Assembly (NCBI GenBank): GCA_963970005.1
Contig: CAXAMN010021284.1
Location: 644,711 to 708,710 of the forward strand
DNA length: 64,000 nt
Source: Durusdinium trenchii
Lineage: Eukaryota > Sar > Dinophyceae > Suessiales > Symbiodiniaceae
Direction of reading: 5' to 3'
Shown here: one piece after another, positions 23,658-35,775 of the stretch
How the letters are laid out: each line of letters starts with the position of its first letter
How positions within the stretch are numbered: position 1 is the first letter of the stretch
The notes under the pieces: model-generated
Told to the model about the DNA's origin: nothing
The model's input: only the letters and a program-made list of their open reading frames with translations
Database searches by the model: none
Translations under genes and position numbers: made by a program

Positions 23658-26600
23658 CACTCCATGGAAGCATCATGGTTTAGTTTAGAGTGAACACCAC
23701 CGGCCCAACGGATGGCAGCATGGTCTTCGGATGGCATGGTCTTCGGATCTTTCCCAGAAGGGTCATCCAGGGTCTTTCAACTCTTCGGGGCCCTCCATCC
23801 ATGTAGCTATGACATGCCATGACTATTCCCTGGGCTCCTGGACCACATCCGAAAAGAAGGTGGTTCGGTCGGGTGCCAGCGGGGTTCTGTCCCTGCCTTC
23901 TGATGTGGGACGAGGGATTCATCTTCCACTCTACATAAACCATCACAGGATCTTGGTTCCCTTGGACATGATAGTTGCGGTTCTTTTTCCCCACCTGACA
24001 GGATTAGGTATTAGGGATGGATGGATTTTGGAGTAGACAACCCGCCTCTACCCACCTGAAATATAATGACCTGTTTTTTCCATGTTTTGCCCTGCATGCG
24101 CAGGTGTGCTGGGTCACTCCAATGACAAACATGACAACCCACAACAAACGAGGACAAATAGAATGACAACGCCAAATATATCGCTTGACAATGACAAAGA
24201 GTCGACAATATTGACACTTACAGTTACATCCTACTATAGACAGGGTCCAATATCACATCGACCACTCCTGCTGCAGCCACTGTGCATACTGTCATGTCTG
24301 ACATTCCTGCATGCTTTTGTTTTTCCTCATGTCTTCATGTGTTTCTTTGGTATGCTGACCTATTCCCATGTATTCTACCTTCATGGACTTCCATAACATT
24401 TACACTTGGAGACCTATGTCGAAATCTGCTAATGGTTTTTGTGTTTGGTACGTTCTACATTTGTTTACTTCCATGGCACCCAAGGTCATACAGCTGGCCA
24501 CCTATTCAGCCTTGAGCCACCAGACCTGGCAGAACGGCGTCCAGGCCGGGCGTTGCGATTGCGTTTCGACCGCTCCATGATCCTGTCTGGGTGTCCTGGC
24601 TGGAGATCCTTAGGTAGGGGAATCCAGGACACCGACCCATGATAGATGGTTTATATAAATACACTCCTTGAAACAAGGAAAGTGGATGGCACCTGTTTGG
24701 TATTCGGATTTCCATGATAATTCCAGGGAGTGTACAGGCCTATAGTACAGTAGAGCCTGGTAGAGCCTGGCACGTTTCTGCATGAAGGGCATATGGGTGT
24801 TTTGTGCTTCTAATGTCTTTGAGAGTGCTTATCAGTTGCTCAGCTTGTATTATGTGGGCTTGAGTGGGACCATAGGAATCTGACCAAGCCTTGCATGTTA
24901 CTCCCCTGCAGATTAACACTGGGTTGTAGAGGAAAACGGTCTTCCACTATATAATGTCAATTATTAGGTTCCATGTTCGTTTGCGGGAGGGTAACCTATC
25001 CATGGGGTGGCTACAAGAGAATGTTTGCACTTCGAGGACTTCAACACCGGCCCAGGACCCTATCTTAGGGACATAGCAAATCTGATTTAAGCACCAATCA
25101 TGGCTAAGAATTGGGGTCATGATGTATCAGCCCCCCAAGTGGCTGAGATCATCTAAGATCCAGCTCTTGAGTAACAGCAATCCAGCTCGTGCTTTCACCA
25201 CATCGTTCACAACAAGCCATTTCACAGTGTATCTATATGTAAATATAGTTTATTGTTTCTTAAGGGCATCAATGAACCAACCCGGCTTCTTACGAGGGAC
25301 AACTGCCAGTGCTCAGAAGAAGACGAACAAACAGAGAGTTTGGACTGTTGAACGCTTATTGTAAGATTTCTGAGTTTGTTTGAGTCTGTCATCAATTCAA
25401 GCATCCTTGGTACCTCCACGGCATCAGGATGTTCTCATGCTTTTTGGCCTCCTGTTTTGCATATTGCACGGAGAGTGGCTTAGTCACGTAGTTATTGGTA
25501 GTGGTCCCTGTCCTCATCTGCGTGGTGTGTCTCCGATCCTCGGAGGATTGGCTGCGATCAAAGAATCTGAAGCCAGAAAGTGGCAACTCGACTGCCACTG
25601 CAGTGAGGGGACGTTACCCCCTCCACTGATTTGCAGTGCATCACCCCACTCACCTTTATTTTCCAGGGAGACTGAGGGGATCAGGTTCCCCTGCACTTGG
25701 ATACTTTCCAAAGATCGTAGATCCTTTCTTCGCTATTACCTTCAGACTGGCATTTCAGCGGCATTATCCACTTTCCTTCGCTCGTTGATCTCTCAACTCC
25801 AAGGCATTCCAACGCGTCAAGAGGTGCAGCGGGAAAACGGAGGATGGGTCTTTCTCACCATCCTTGGATGGAGGCGTCACACTAGAAATCGATGGGGAAC
25901 CTGGTGGAACAGAGCAGGACCGGTGGAACACGTGACTCATGGAGTGGTGGAACATGTCCGCGGTTTGGTGGGTGGGTGGTGAGTGAAAACACCCGACGTT
26001 TCCAGGTGGTCGTTGGAGTTCCAAGCCTTCAGAAGTGGGAAGCTGCCAGAGGCTGCTAAGATCAAGTTCCCTTTTGAAAGGGACATAGATCTAAGAATGA
26101 TCTAGATGTTTTTTGTTTTTTGGGCTTGTTAGAAGTTAAATTATAGTTAAACTACTTGTTTTGACTTTAAAGGGTTTGTTTTCCAGTGGTCTCTTTGACC
26201 AAGAATCACACTCGAGTGTAGTGCAAGTATGACAGTCAAGAGCGTTCATTACACTTTGTTGCTTGGTTTGCCTGGCTTTGATGCTTTCTCTCTTGCGTCA
26301 ATAGCAGTCCATAGCATAGCTTTATACTTTTAAATCAATCCTATTGACTGGAAATCTTGGGTATAGGAGAAGAGTCGAACTGCGTCTTGAGTTGCACCAC
26401 CAGTCTCTTCCATTTGGATGTGTCTAGAGAAAGCGACCTGCAAATAAATTGTCAGCTTTCTATCAAAGGTTTCTGGGCAGACTCCGGCAGAACTTCCCTC
26501 GTGATGACTGAAAGGCTGGAACTTTGGTGCTGACACCCGTTCATTTCGCAACTCAAACGACCCAGGAGCCCGTAGAACCGCTGTGTCTGTATACTCTACT

Positions 26601-27029
26601 TCATTTCTACTTCATCCTGATTACTACTTCATCCTACTCTACTTCATCGCAGCTCGTCTCGAATCGAACAACATGGATGTCCCTATACTGTGTTTTTGGG
26701 CATCGCAGCTCTTTAAAGTGTCTGTGTCTTCGGGCTCGGTAGCTCCTCGGTAGCTCTTCCGGTGACGCCACCAGGTCCGCGCGATGCGCGCGGAGGTGTT
26801 GAAGCCGGAGGTGTTGCACTCGGGGGAGTTCGGGAGGAATTCTCCCGCGGTGTGAACTTGTGGTGGGGGGAAGTTCGGGAGGAAGAGTTCGGGAGGAACC
26901 AGTTTCGGCTTCACAACGAACATGAGTGTCTTTGCAAGTTGATGTTTTTTGTGTTTCCGGAAAGCATCTCCGATGCTTGGGTTCTCGTTTCGTCGCTAGC
27001 GCCGCAGAAGAGCGAGACAAAGCAAGCGT
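23658..27029. other. Long stretch without a supported gene
   Basis: One plus-strand ORF (25380-25982, 200 codons) is open but has no motif, no splice partner and irregular composition, so I treat it as chance. A short dispersed repeat sits at 23936-24010 (see its entry). A GC-rich patch at 24510-24590 could be an exon, but two frames fit it equally well. Confidence 0.4.
23936..24010. repeat. Dispersed repeat, second copy at 42585-42652
   Basis: Both copies share ACCATCACAGGATCTTG (or AACCATGCACAGGATCTTG), a variable middle, and TTTTTCCCCACCTGACAGGATTAGG against TTTTCCCCGCCCGACAGGATTAGG. Related traces occur near 14620-14760 and 24690. Type unknown; non-coding. Confidence 0.55.
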
Positions 27030-27330
27030 TGTCGTGGACGGAAGATGGGCGTGGACGGGGCTGTGGATGGAAGAGGGAGGGGCGCGATACGGGAGGTGCG
27101 CGGGGCTGGGGAAGGAAGGATGGAAGGAAAGGGACACGAGACGGGAGGCGCGTGGGTGTGGACGGGGCTGGGAAAGGAAGGGAGGGGAGCGAGACGGGAG
27201 GCGCATGGGTGTGGACGGGTGGATGGAAGGAAAGGTCTCTTCCCCGTCCACACCCATGGGCGCGAGACGGGAGGTGCATGGGTGGACGGGGCTGTGGAGG
27301 GAAGGTGCTAAGTGGAACGAAGCATGGAGG
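27030..27330. repeat. GC-rich minisatellite, about 60-bp period
   Basis: Imperfect copies of a unit containing GCGAGACGGGAGGCGCATGG and GTGGACGGGGCTG. One copy is inverted (CCCGTCCACACCCATGGG near 27242-27259). The long ORFs on both strands here follow from G/C-rich composition. Confidence 0.85.
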
Positions 27331-27664
27331 GGGCCAATGCTGCTCCATGCTTCGCGGCAGAACGTCGTTGTGCGAGTGGAGCGGTCTTGCTTATATTATG
27401 CGAGTTACGAGGACATGGTTGCACCACAAGCATCATTACAGGCTGCTCCGGGTCAGTTCACAAGTAGAAAAGCACGTTCTGACGGGAGGGGAGCTGTGTT
27501 GCGGGGCTTATATGATGGTCTTGGGCGTCCAAAATGTGCACAATGTATGCTCCAGACAGTCAAGTCATGGCCGAAACGGCAGGATTGTTGCATGCCAGAA
27601 CCGCAATGATTGAAATTTGATGGTTGGAACGAAGCATGGAGGGGTTGATGCTGCTCCATGCTTC
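27315..27664. repeat. Pair of related small hairpins
   Basis: AACGAAGCATGGAG and its complement CTCCATGCTTC enclose a short loop at 27315-27352. The same hairpin with a different loop occurs at 27629-27664. The shared stem suggests two copies of a tiny foldback element. Confidence 0.65.
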
Positions 27665-28124
27665 CTGGAATGGTTGTCAGAAGCCTTGTTGCAATGGGTT
27701 GGAGACTGGTTTCAGGACGAAGTCTACAAGACCCAGGTCGGGAAATGCCGATTTCGCTTGGTCAACGTCAATGTACTGAATGTCAGGATGGACCTTCGCG
27801 ATCAGTGGCACTGTGAGAAGTCTGATGAGAACGCCAACCACATCTACAGCTTCTGCCAAAGCGTTTTTTCATTTGATGATGCGGCTTTATGTCCTTGGTG
27901 ACATTTCCCTGGAGGTGGCCGCAAGCAGCCCTATGAACAGGCCTCTCGGCATATTGGAGGAGCGCCAAGATCGACTTCCGCCCAACCAGAGGTATGAGGA
28001 GCTGCTTCGCAATTTGGCTGATGTTCGCCACAAGCGTGCGGTTGCAGTTGCCGAGCTCGTTGCTCGTGCCCTCACGAAGAAAGAGGTAGCTGCAGAACAA
28101 CCCAATCGGGCCGCACCCATCTAG
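27617..28124 (+). pseudogene. Coding-like region upstream of the helicase, frame broken
   Basis: One frame (to 27901) reads GDWFQDEVYKTQVGKCRFRL and onward; a second frame picks up near 27870 and reads through NQRYEELLRNLADVRHKRAV to 28124. The change of frame without a convincing intron suggests decay. It may be the N-terminal part of the helicase relic that follows; no domain is recognisable. Confidence 0.35.
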
Positions 28125-28429
28125 CTGCAGAGATTGAAAACAGCCACTTGATATATATATATATATAATATATACACTACATCCAACCTCCAACCCGACT
28201 AAAAAGAGAACCGTCTTGTTTTCAGTGTGCTTGAGGATGCTTTGCCGTGGATAACGGACTACCGTGTTTTTCAGAGTTTGGCACGTATATTTGGCCCAAA
28301 CTTGTGACTGTCGGAGAGCTTCGCGGCCAAGACCAGAGTCACCTGCCAGCAGGTTGGCGTGCGTGCGAAAGTGGAGCTATTTGGGACCAGCAACGCAATG
28401 CGAAATGATAGTTCTGTGTGTTTGCCCTT

Positions 28430-30674
28430 TGCAAGAAGTGCACGGCTTTGCCACCAGAGAAAAGCGTTTCACGGAATGGGAGACAGCAGAAGGTCGCTTG
28501 ACATTGATTAGCGATGCCGGTGTGTCCCCTGTTTTTGGTCACGGCGCCGGAGGCTCGGGGAAGACTTTTTGTCTCACCAAAGTTGTGCTACCGGTCTATG
28601 AACGGTTCATGCCAGGACAGTGTTGTCGACAGGCGGCGCAAAATTCAGCTGCTCGTCTCATTGAAGGAGAAACGATGCATTCTCGTGCTGGCTTCTTGAA
28701 AAAAGCTACATTTACCATGGAAGAACCATCCAGCATAATCAAGGACAAGTTGAAAAGGACCTGGGGTCACGCTGTATTAGTGTACAATGACGAAGTCGGC
28801 GCGGCCGGTCCTGGTTTGTATGGAGCTTTGTCTTGCAGAGCTTATTCGGGGAAGAGGGCCGCCGGTCAAGTGCAAGATGTTGAAGCAAAACAAGCGCCCT
28901 TTGGACCTTTGGAGATCCTCTGCTGCATGTTGACTCAGGGGACTTTGCACAGCTGCGACCAGTCCCCAAAGGAAGCCCGAGCCTGATGGAAGCCTTTTGA
29001 ATTGACCGAAACGAGTACAAGCATGATGAACGGGTTCGACCTTTGACTGACATGGAAATGCTGGGGTTGAGAACTTTCGATTGGGTAGCAAGTACTTGCA
29101 TCGAATTTTAAGGGGCTTCAAGAAAAACGACCCGCTGGTGGAATTGCTGCAGCTCATGAAGACAATTGGACGCGCCCAAATCCCAGAAAGATTAAAACAA
29201 CAAATTCTGAGCCGGAGGCAGCTTGGAGGTGAAAATCCCAGGGCTAAACCAGGTTATCGCTTGCCTGCTTCTGTGATTGGAACCACGTGCTCGAAAAAAC
29301 AACTTTTGCAACGGGATGTTTTCAGCGGTGAACTGGGAACAGGTGGCAAGGATGCAACAACAGGTTTACGCTGCTCGGAATGCTAGAGTGAGCCTTGGGC
29401 CCAAAGCTGGCCGAAATTCTTACACCGGACGTCCACAGTATGCTTGCGAAACCTTTTGCCCGTACTTGAGCCGATCGGCCCTGGCAATTGCTCCTCAATC
29501 GGGCGCCAGATGGCTGCTGGCCAACTGCTGTTCTTCATTCAGCGCGTGGACAGGCCCCATGTTCAGCAACATGCCCATGACGAGGACTGATAGAGATGTA
29601 ACCATCCAGGTTTCAAGTATGAATACGCTTTTTGAAATAGTAGAACTGACCCAAATGTACCAAAAAAAAGGCTGTCAGGATGTTTTACGTATGGCCTTGA
29701 TGCACGTCAACATGACCGACACTGGCAAGCTGTCAGGATTGTCGCCGCTATTTTTAGGTATGGATATCAAAGTCACTCGCAAGGTGGCCCCTCCTCATAT
29801 TGTGCAGGAAGCCACCGGCGAACTATGGGCCATTGGGTTTCATGAGCGGGAATCCTTCGGCTTGCCAAAGCAAATGCAACGACCAGGGGGACCGCCGCAT
29901 GCTGAACACCCATGCTTGAAAAAAGGCTGGGTGAAATTGGATTTCGTCCCTCGATGGATAGAGATACGGTTCCACGGGTCATCAGTGGACTATACCGGAA
30001 CGCAACGTCCAGGGGTCTATGTCATGGAACCTGTGAATGCTGATTGGGACCTTCGTTATCAAAGTAGCAAAGTGATCAACCATCCAAAGGAAAGGCCTGT
30101 TCGTCGGCGAGGTCCCAGAATCAATGTTGGTATGCGCAGTACTCAGCTACCTGTGGCGCCCGCTGTGGTTGGCACTTACAACAACATGCAAGGCAAGACA
30201 GCCATAGATGAGCTGTCTGTTTTGATGGGTCATACAGTGGATTTGAAACTGCTTGATGGCAACGATGATAAGTGGCTGCACTACTACATGATTCTGGGGA
30301 GGGCGACCTCTCTTGCCACCACCTTACTGTCGAATTTGCCAGAGACTTCTGATGAAGAACCTGATTGGTCTATCTTTGAGAGTGGACCGCCGGAATATTT
30401 GACACATGTGTTCCAGGAACTACAGAAACGGCGCATGTCAACGAGCAAGACTCTGGCACACGAATTGGCCGTCTTACGAATATTTCCTCCATTTGCTTGT
30501 TTGCCGCCGAAACGTTTCAATGCCAGTACCCAAAGCTATCTTGATGACCCGGCGCAGTGGAATACTGCGTTGAACAGACCCGAAAAGAGGAAAGAGGGTC
30601 CAGTGGCCAACGCTTTGGTTGAACCGTTGGAGAGGCGAGCTGAAGAACCGCCACGGCGGAAGCAACGTGTGTAG
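28430..30674 (+). pseudogene. Pif1-like SF1B DNA helicase, frameshifted
   Basis: Walker A is GHGAGGSGKTFCLTK near 28540-28580. Motif Ia follows (AARLIEGETMHSRAGF) and motif II is VLVYNDEVGA near 28785. The frame then shifts near 28910; motif III SGDFAQLRPVP lies at about 28935-28965 and meets a TGA at 28998. A third frame covers about 29081-29280. The C-terminal 465 codons (29277-30674) are intact: a late-motif segment TYNNMQGKTAIDE and HYYMILGRATSL, with the Arg of motif VI, then DWSIFESGPPEYL. The latter end is typical of a Pif1-like family I know as abundant in dinoflagellates. At least three frame changes within one kilobase and a stop make it a pseudogene, unless tiny introns restore it. 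Pif1 helicases unwind DNA 5' to 3'; related ones drive Helitron transposons, but no Rep domain or Helitron end is seen. Confidence 0.8.
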
Positions 30675-31191
30675 AGGAAAAAGGCCGCGCAATCATGATG
30701 CGATATGGCATGATCGTCAGCGTTTTATGTTAGGAGGTTGCCGCCTTGACATTTCGCCCCGGCTATTTCGCACTGCTGGGATGCGACGGTCTAGCGAGAA
30801 GAAAATGGACTACAGGCTTGCAAACGTATATCCGTCCGCACGCTTTCGCTGAAAGCTCGCAGTGACTGTTCATTCCTTTGGTTTATCTTTTAGGTGTTGC
30901 CTATACTCCAAAAGATGCAACTCTTCTCAGCCAGGATAAACAAACCCTCTCAACAGACAAAAGATGCTGCCGTGACATCCGTGTGAAATGCAGCCGTTTT
31001 TGAATGCAGCCGTTGACATCCGCGTGGAAGCCTGCAGTCTAGATCCGTGTGGGAGCTATCTATGGCAGAGAATCCAATGGAACACATTATGGGCACCTGA
31101 TTGGGTGATATTTTTGATTGGATGAGTTGTGGACCACTGAGGTACCAAGTGGGATTGCTGCACACCACCGTTTGAGAAATATGAATGCTCG
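30675..31191. other. Spacer after the helicase relic
   Basis: Short open frames only. The sequence at 30960-31060 repeats the phrases GCAGCCGTT and GACATCCGTGTG/GACATCCGCGTGG. No gene supported. Confidence 0.4.
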
Positions 31192-31461
31192 GTGGATAGC
31201 TCTGAGTTTGAAACTGTGGATGATGAGGGGGCCTTGAAAGAAGTGCTCCGCTGGCTGCACCAAAGGTATGTTTGGAAGGTTTCTGGTTCGGACGTAATTT
31301 TTCCGGAAGAATTTCGTTACATAGTTGAAACGGAAACCATTCAACAAGATCCGTGCTGGGAAGCCCGAGCAAGTGCCCAGAGTGCTGTGCTTTCGCTTGC
31401 TGAAGAATACTTAGCGACAGGGCTACCGAAAGCGACGTGGTGTGAAAAATGCTGGAGTTGA
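31192..31461 (+). CDS. Unrecognised acidic coding-like ORF
   Basis: An 89-codon frame with protein-like composition (ALKEVLRWLHQRYVWKV, VETETIQQDPCWEARASAQS). No motif is recognised. It lies just downstream of the helicase relic on the same strand and may be part of the same decayed unit or an isolated exon. Confidence 0.3.
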   Translation: MDSSEFETVDDEGALKEVLRWLHQRYVWKVSGSDVIFPEEFRYIVETETIQQDPCWEARASAQSAVLSLAEEYLATGLPKATWCEKCWS

Positions 31462-31825
31462 AAGTCGGGTGTCAGTGTAGCCAACGAGCGTGATCAAGCC
31501 AGGTCGCCATGACCGGTAGGTTACCAAAGAAAAACGGCTGACGCCATAGACTTAACTTAGCACATTGCACACGCTATGTTACACCCATTCCTTTGCAGCA
31601 GCAAAAGTATAGCACCGCAACTGACGCAGTTGATGCACCATTTGGCTCATAGCAGCTGACGCAGTTGACGCTCCATTTGGCCCACTCGGTGGTGTTTTTT
31701 CCAAACACCTGCTGGCGCAGCAAACCCCTCAACAAGAGGAACTTAAAATTGCAACGACATCACTGCTTTGGACAAAACTATTGTTTTGATGCCAACTGTC
31801 AACGTGATACCAAACGAATTATCCC

Positions 31826-32072
31826 TTGCGAGTGGCAGTGGGAGGCAGGGAGGCTACCTTTGCAAGCCTGGGACACGAAGTACGTGGAAGTTTCTTGGCC
31901 CCTAATGGCCTTGAAGACGCCAGCTACACAATGTTGGTGGCTCATCTGGCTTGCGACTAGCGGTGGGAGACAGGGAGGAAGCCATGCAAGCCTGATGCCA
32001 GTACATGTTACAAACTCATGCGCCTTGCGACTGGCAGTGGGAGGTATACGGAGGATGCCATTGCAAGCCTGA
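31826..32072. repeat. Three imperfect copies of a roughly 48-bp block
   Basis: The block CTTGCGACTGGCAGTGGGAGG, then GGAGG and TTGCAAGCCTG, occurs near 31826, 31949 and 32024 with spacers of unequal length. The copies stay open in one frame, which is probably incidental. Confidence 0.7.
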
Positions 32073-32639
32073 GGGGGCACGAATAGGTATGAAGTTCAGG
32101 CGGCGCCGGTACATGTTGAAGGGTCAAGATGGCAGGGCCTGACAAGTAGCTGTTGGCTGATGGCTGCGTTCAAAAAATACCACCAATTGAAATTGGAGAC
32201 GTGTTTGTCTTGGCGATCAATGAGGTGGCGCCCAATTTCTTCCACCGCATGGACGCAGGACCGTGGCGGAACCCAGCACCTCACACACACTGAAAGCTTG
32301 AATATGAGAAGAATGATGTAAGTTACTTTCACGACACAGCGCCTTTATTGCGTGTCTTTCTATCGGTTCTCCAGGACGCCTCCAACAGGGCGGGGAGAAC
32401 TCAGCTGAGGAAGGGTTCCTTGGGAGGAAGGGAGGGAAGGAAGAAAACACATGGATGTCATTGGAACATAGCGGCTTACTAGCCAACTTGGCGAGCATGC
32501 TGTATGTTAATGTGGCCCAGGCGAAGCTATAGCTGACCTATTATAAGGTTGCGAAGTCGAAAGCAAGACAGCAACACAGGGTTGAAAGATCCTGGAACAA
32601 TATTTGCATCGATATAGTGTCTGGTTTCGAAACGGTGAA

Positions 32640-33061
32640 GCGCTCAGGTGAAGTTTGTCAGATCCTGTCTTGCTTGCCCGCCACCATGCCATATCCACTT
32701 TGCTTCCGGGAGCCTTCGCCGGATGAGTTTCAGTATGCGAAGGATTTGTACTCCCAGGGCTACTGCGAGTCGGCCGTGCGACACTGGTTGGATCCCACGG
32801 GAACCCGTTCCGGCAACAGACGGCTGGAGAGAGGTGCTGCAAGCTCTTGTCCTTTTAGTGTATATGTGCCCCAGGCAAAGCCTAGATATTGCAAAGCTCA
32901 ACCGCGAAAGGGTTGCCTCCGTGAAGCTCCACTGGAAAGAAGAAAACGGCCTGACCAAAATAGAAAATGCTGTCGCGCAGGCAGTCTTTGGTTGGATTTT
33001 GAAATTTGCGCAGTCGCTAGCTCCTACACACCCTGCCCTACCCTTCGGGAGGCTGGTATGA
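32640..33061 (+). pseudogene. Coding-like fragment with one frame change
   Basis: The first frame reads EPSPDEFQYAKDLYSQGYCE and RHWLDPTG. After about 32815 the better frame is GWREVLQALVLLVYMCPRQS, LHWKEENGLTKIENAVAQAV, to a stop at 33061. No intron signal explains the switch. Family unknown. Confidence 0.35.
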
Positions 33062-33230
33062 AGCTGCGCATACCCAGGAATCAGCCATGATGCTGCGCAT
33101 GACATATGGCTGCGTCATCTTCGCGCGACGGCGGCTGCAGGCGGTAGCCTGTTAAATATATAAGCTCCTGTGAGTATGCTTAAAGCACACAACATATGTT
33201 GCACCGCTGTGCCAAATTACATCGCCCGTG

Positions 33231-33358
33231 GGCTGCAACATGTCATGCTATGTGTTTTCCACCCTCACTTGATTTGCTCTGCTCAGGCCACACTGGCTGC
33301 AACATGTCATGCTATCTGTTTTCCACCCTCACTTGATTTGCTCTGCTCAGGCCACACT
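33231..33358. repeat. 64-bp tandem duplication
   Basis: The 64-base unit beginning GGCTGCAACATGTCATGCTA occurs twice in direct succession with a single difference (ATGTG against ATCTG). This indicates a recent duplication in non-coding DNA. Confidence 0.95.
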
Positions 33359-34152
33359 GTTCAGTTCCTGAGATACCATGGGACCTTCAGCTCCAGTTTC
33401 ACTATGGTCAGGTCTCACCAACGACTCATGCCACCTTGTTTTTTTGGAGACAATCGCACGTGGACCTCATAGGGGACTGTTGCTTTGATGTTCCACTTTT
33501 GCACCCAACCCAATGAGTGTATCGACGTGTGGACACCAGAATTGGTAGGGAGACACCAGTTCGACGTTCCGCAGATCCCACATGAAACATATCCTCACTC
33601 GTGCAGATCTTCACAGTTCCACATCCGAGACCATCCGTGGGACTTGAAGAGTTTCCCAGACCATCCGTGGGTCGGATTCATGGGGATAGATGTATGTAAC
33701 TATTTCCAGTCGCATGGAATGGTTTGGGTATGGAGACACTTTTTTGCTTCCTCCAGGATGACTTAGATCAATGAGACGACCCCAGTTCTTTGCGATCAAA
33801 GATGATCAAAGATACCACTCAGATACCACCGTTCCTTGGATGTCTTTCAGGCCCAGAAACATCAACTGCATGGTGGCAACGAACATCTCATTCACCAAAA
33901 ACTTTTTTTTTCAGGTCGGGTGGGCGGTGCAGGAGCGGCCAGAAGAGGCCTTGACGCTGTTGCACTTTCCAGATCCTCGGCTTTGGACCATCAGAAACAT
34001 ATTGAAGACAACATGTTTCAGGATGGTTCAATTGAACATTTTATATAGGTAGAATTGATCTGATTGTCCAGATTTGTACGGGTTGTCATGGGTAATATGG
34101 TTGTCACATGTTGTCACAATCGAATACACTTCGCAGATCTTCCATCTCATGG

Positions 34153-34250
34153 CCCAGACACTCCATGTATTTGCCTATACACTGGGGTGGTTTCAGGGGG
34201 TTAATGTAGTAATATAGGCATGTTTTTTCCAGTCCCATGGAGTGTTTGGT
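34153..34250. mobile_element. MITE-1 copy, diverged
   Basis: The left end is CCCAGACACTCCATG and the right end CAGTCCCATGGAGTGTTTGG, with the family's TGGGGTGGTTT motif inside. Non-coding surroundings. Confidence 0.65.
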
Positions 34251-34855
34251 TTAGGCAAGTTCGAGGGTGATTCAGTGTAGAAAGGTTCCAACCTCGGGGT
34301 GGGAATCTATGAACCTAAGGAGCACTGGAATCTGTGTAAACCACCTCAATAAAGAACGTGAAAGACTTCCTCCCGTTCAGGTGTCAAAATTGATGGGAAT
34401 GTCTCAAACCAATCCAGACTCCCCTTTCACTTGGAATCCCCGTTGCATCAATGAGACTCCCCTACAGGTGTCCAACGAATTTCAAACCAGAAAAAATTTA
34501 GGAATTCTCGCAACCATGTTCCTAGCTGGACCTTCAAGGGGTGTCCGATGGAGGTCCCTTAGTAGTGTAGGGGCTTCCATTGGTGACCCTTTTGAAGGTG
34601 CTGGTAGAGTCCTAGAGGCAAGTGATGGGAGCCTTGAGAGCCTGGCGACCATGTTTTAGAGAGAGAGAGAGAGACTGGTCTGGACCGGACTTCGGCCCAC
34701 AAAAAAGGGTTAGGGAAAGCCAGACCGAACCAGAACTCCTATAGCGACCCTGTTTGACAAAGCCTGGCTGAGCTTTGACACACCTGCAGCTTAAGCCCTT
34801 CGAGTCTGCAGGGGCAGATAGCCCGTGACACCTATAGACTTAAAGCCTGGCGACG

Positions 34856-35266
34856 ATGGCCTGTGACGATGCTTCAAGCCTAACGTGTCGTGTCGTGTCG
34901 TTGAACTCCGATCCCCGATCGGTCTCGGCACGAAATCGACGGACCCGAGTGATCGCAGCAAAGATGCGAAGCTCCGTGGGGGTGAAGGGCTCGGTCTCGG
35001 TTTCCGGCTACAGACACAGCTTCGATCCCATGGGGGGGGTCCAGTTTCCACTGGGGGTCGACCCTGTGACTCTGCAGATGAATCGGAATCCGAGGAGGAT
35101 TCGGGAAGCCACCGCCTGGGGGGAGGTTTTGGGGATCTCTGTTTTGGCCGACTTGTTGAAGCATGACATGACTTGGACGCCTTTGTTGGGGGGAGGAGAT
35201 ATTGTATACCTCAACCATTCAAGGAAGATCCTCAGGCACGGTAGTCCAGCGACATATGTTGTTTGA
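34856..35266 (+). other. GC-rich region with competing open frames
   Basis: Two plus-strand frames are open over the same bases. One ends in an acidic run (CDSADESESEEDSGSH, from 35058), the other is basic. The GC-rich core could contain an exon, but I cannot choose a frame or find a splice partner. Confidence 0.25.
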
Positions 35267-35610
35267 TTCTTTGGGGAGCTGGACCACTTATGATGTCGGT
35301 GGTGGACCACCACAACATTGCAGGCGGTTGAGTCCATACAATCACCTCCCGGTCGACCATAGCTGCTGGCTGTAGCCTACCAGCCTACCTTGGCTGCTCC
35401 AATTCAGCTCTCTCCAAGGAGTTCTACACCTACGCAGGTGTGTTGGACTTGCTCTTCCATCCCCTTGAGAGGTCGCCCGTTCGCGTTTGCTTGCTGCGTC
35501 AGCTCGGGCGACGACGGGTCAACCAGGATGGACAGCAAGGTGGTTTGGTTGACGCAAAGGCTTTCCGGCAGACCCCAAACAGTGTGTGTGAGACCCCAAA
35601 CAATGATCGG

Positions 35611-35618
35611 TGCTTTTT

Positions 35619-35662
<44 letters not shown>

Positions 35663-35672
35663 NNNNNNNNNN

Positions 35673-35716
<44 letters not shown>

Positions 35717-35720
35717 TACG

Positions 35721-35753
<33 letters not shown>

Positions 35754-35775
35754 ACGACGACGACTACTACTACTA
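35611..35775. repeat. TAC microsatellite with an assembly gap, then a GAC/AAC run
   Basis: A pure TAC run is interrupted by ten N at 35663-35672, then resumes and passes into ACGACGACGACAACAACGAC. The true array length is unknown because ten N is a conventional gap filler. All ORFs here are artefacts. Confidence 0.95.

Noticed and set aside
25380-25982. 200-codon plus-strand ORF
   Set aside because: No motif, no splice partner, irregular composition; length is possible by chance in 64 kb.
26762-27613. 283-codon plus-strand ORF and long minus-strand ORFs over the same DNA
   Set aside because: The DNA is a G-rich minisatellite; open frames on both strands follow from composition and repeat period.
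31633-31656. CACCATTTGGCTCAT, similar to the core of the dinoflagellate spliced leader
   Set aside because: It differs from CCATTTTGGCTCAAG at several positions and sits in a local repeat (CCATTTGGC again at 31670); not a leader relic.
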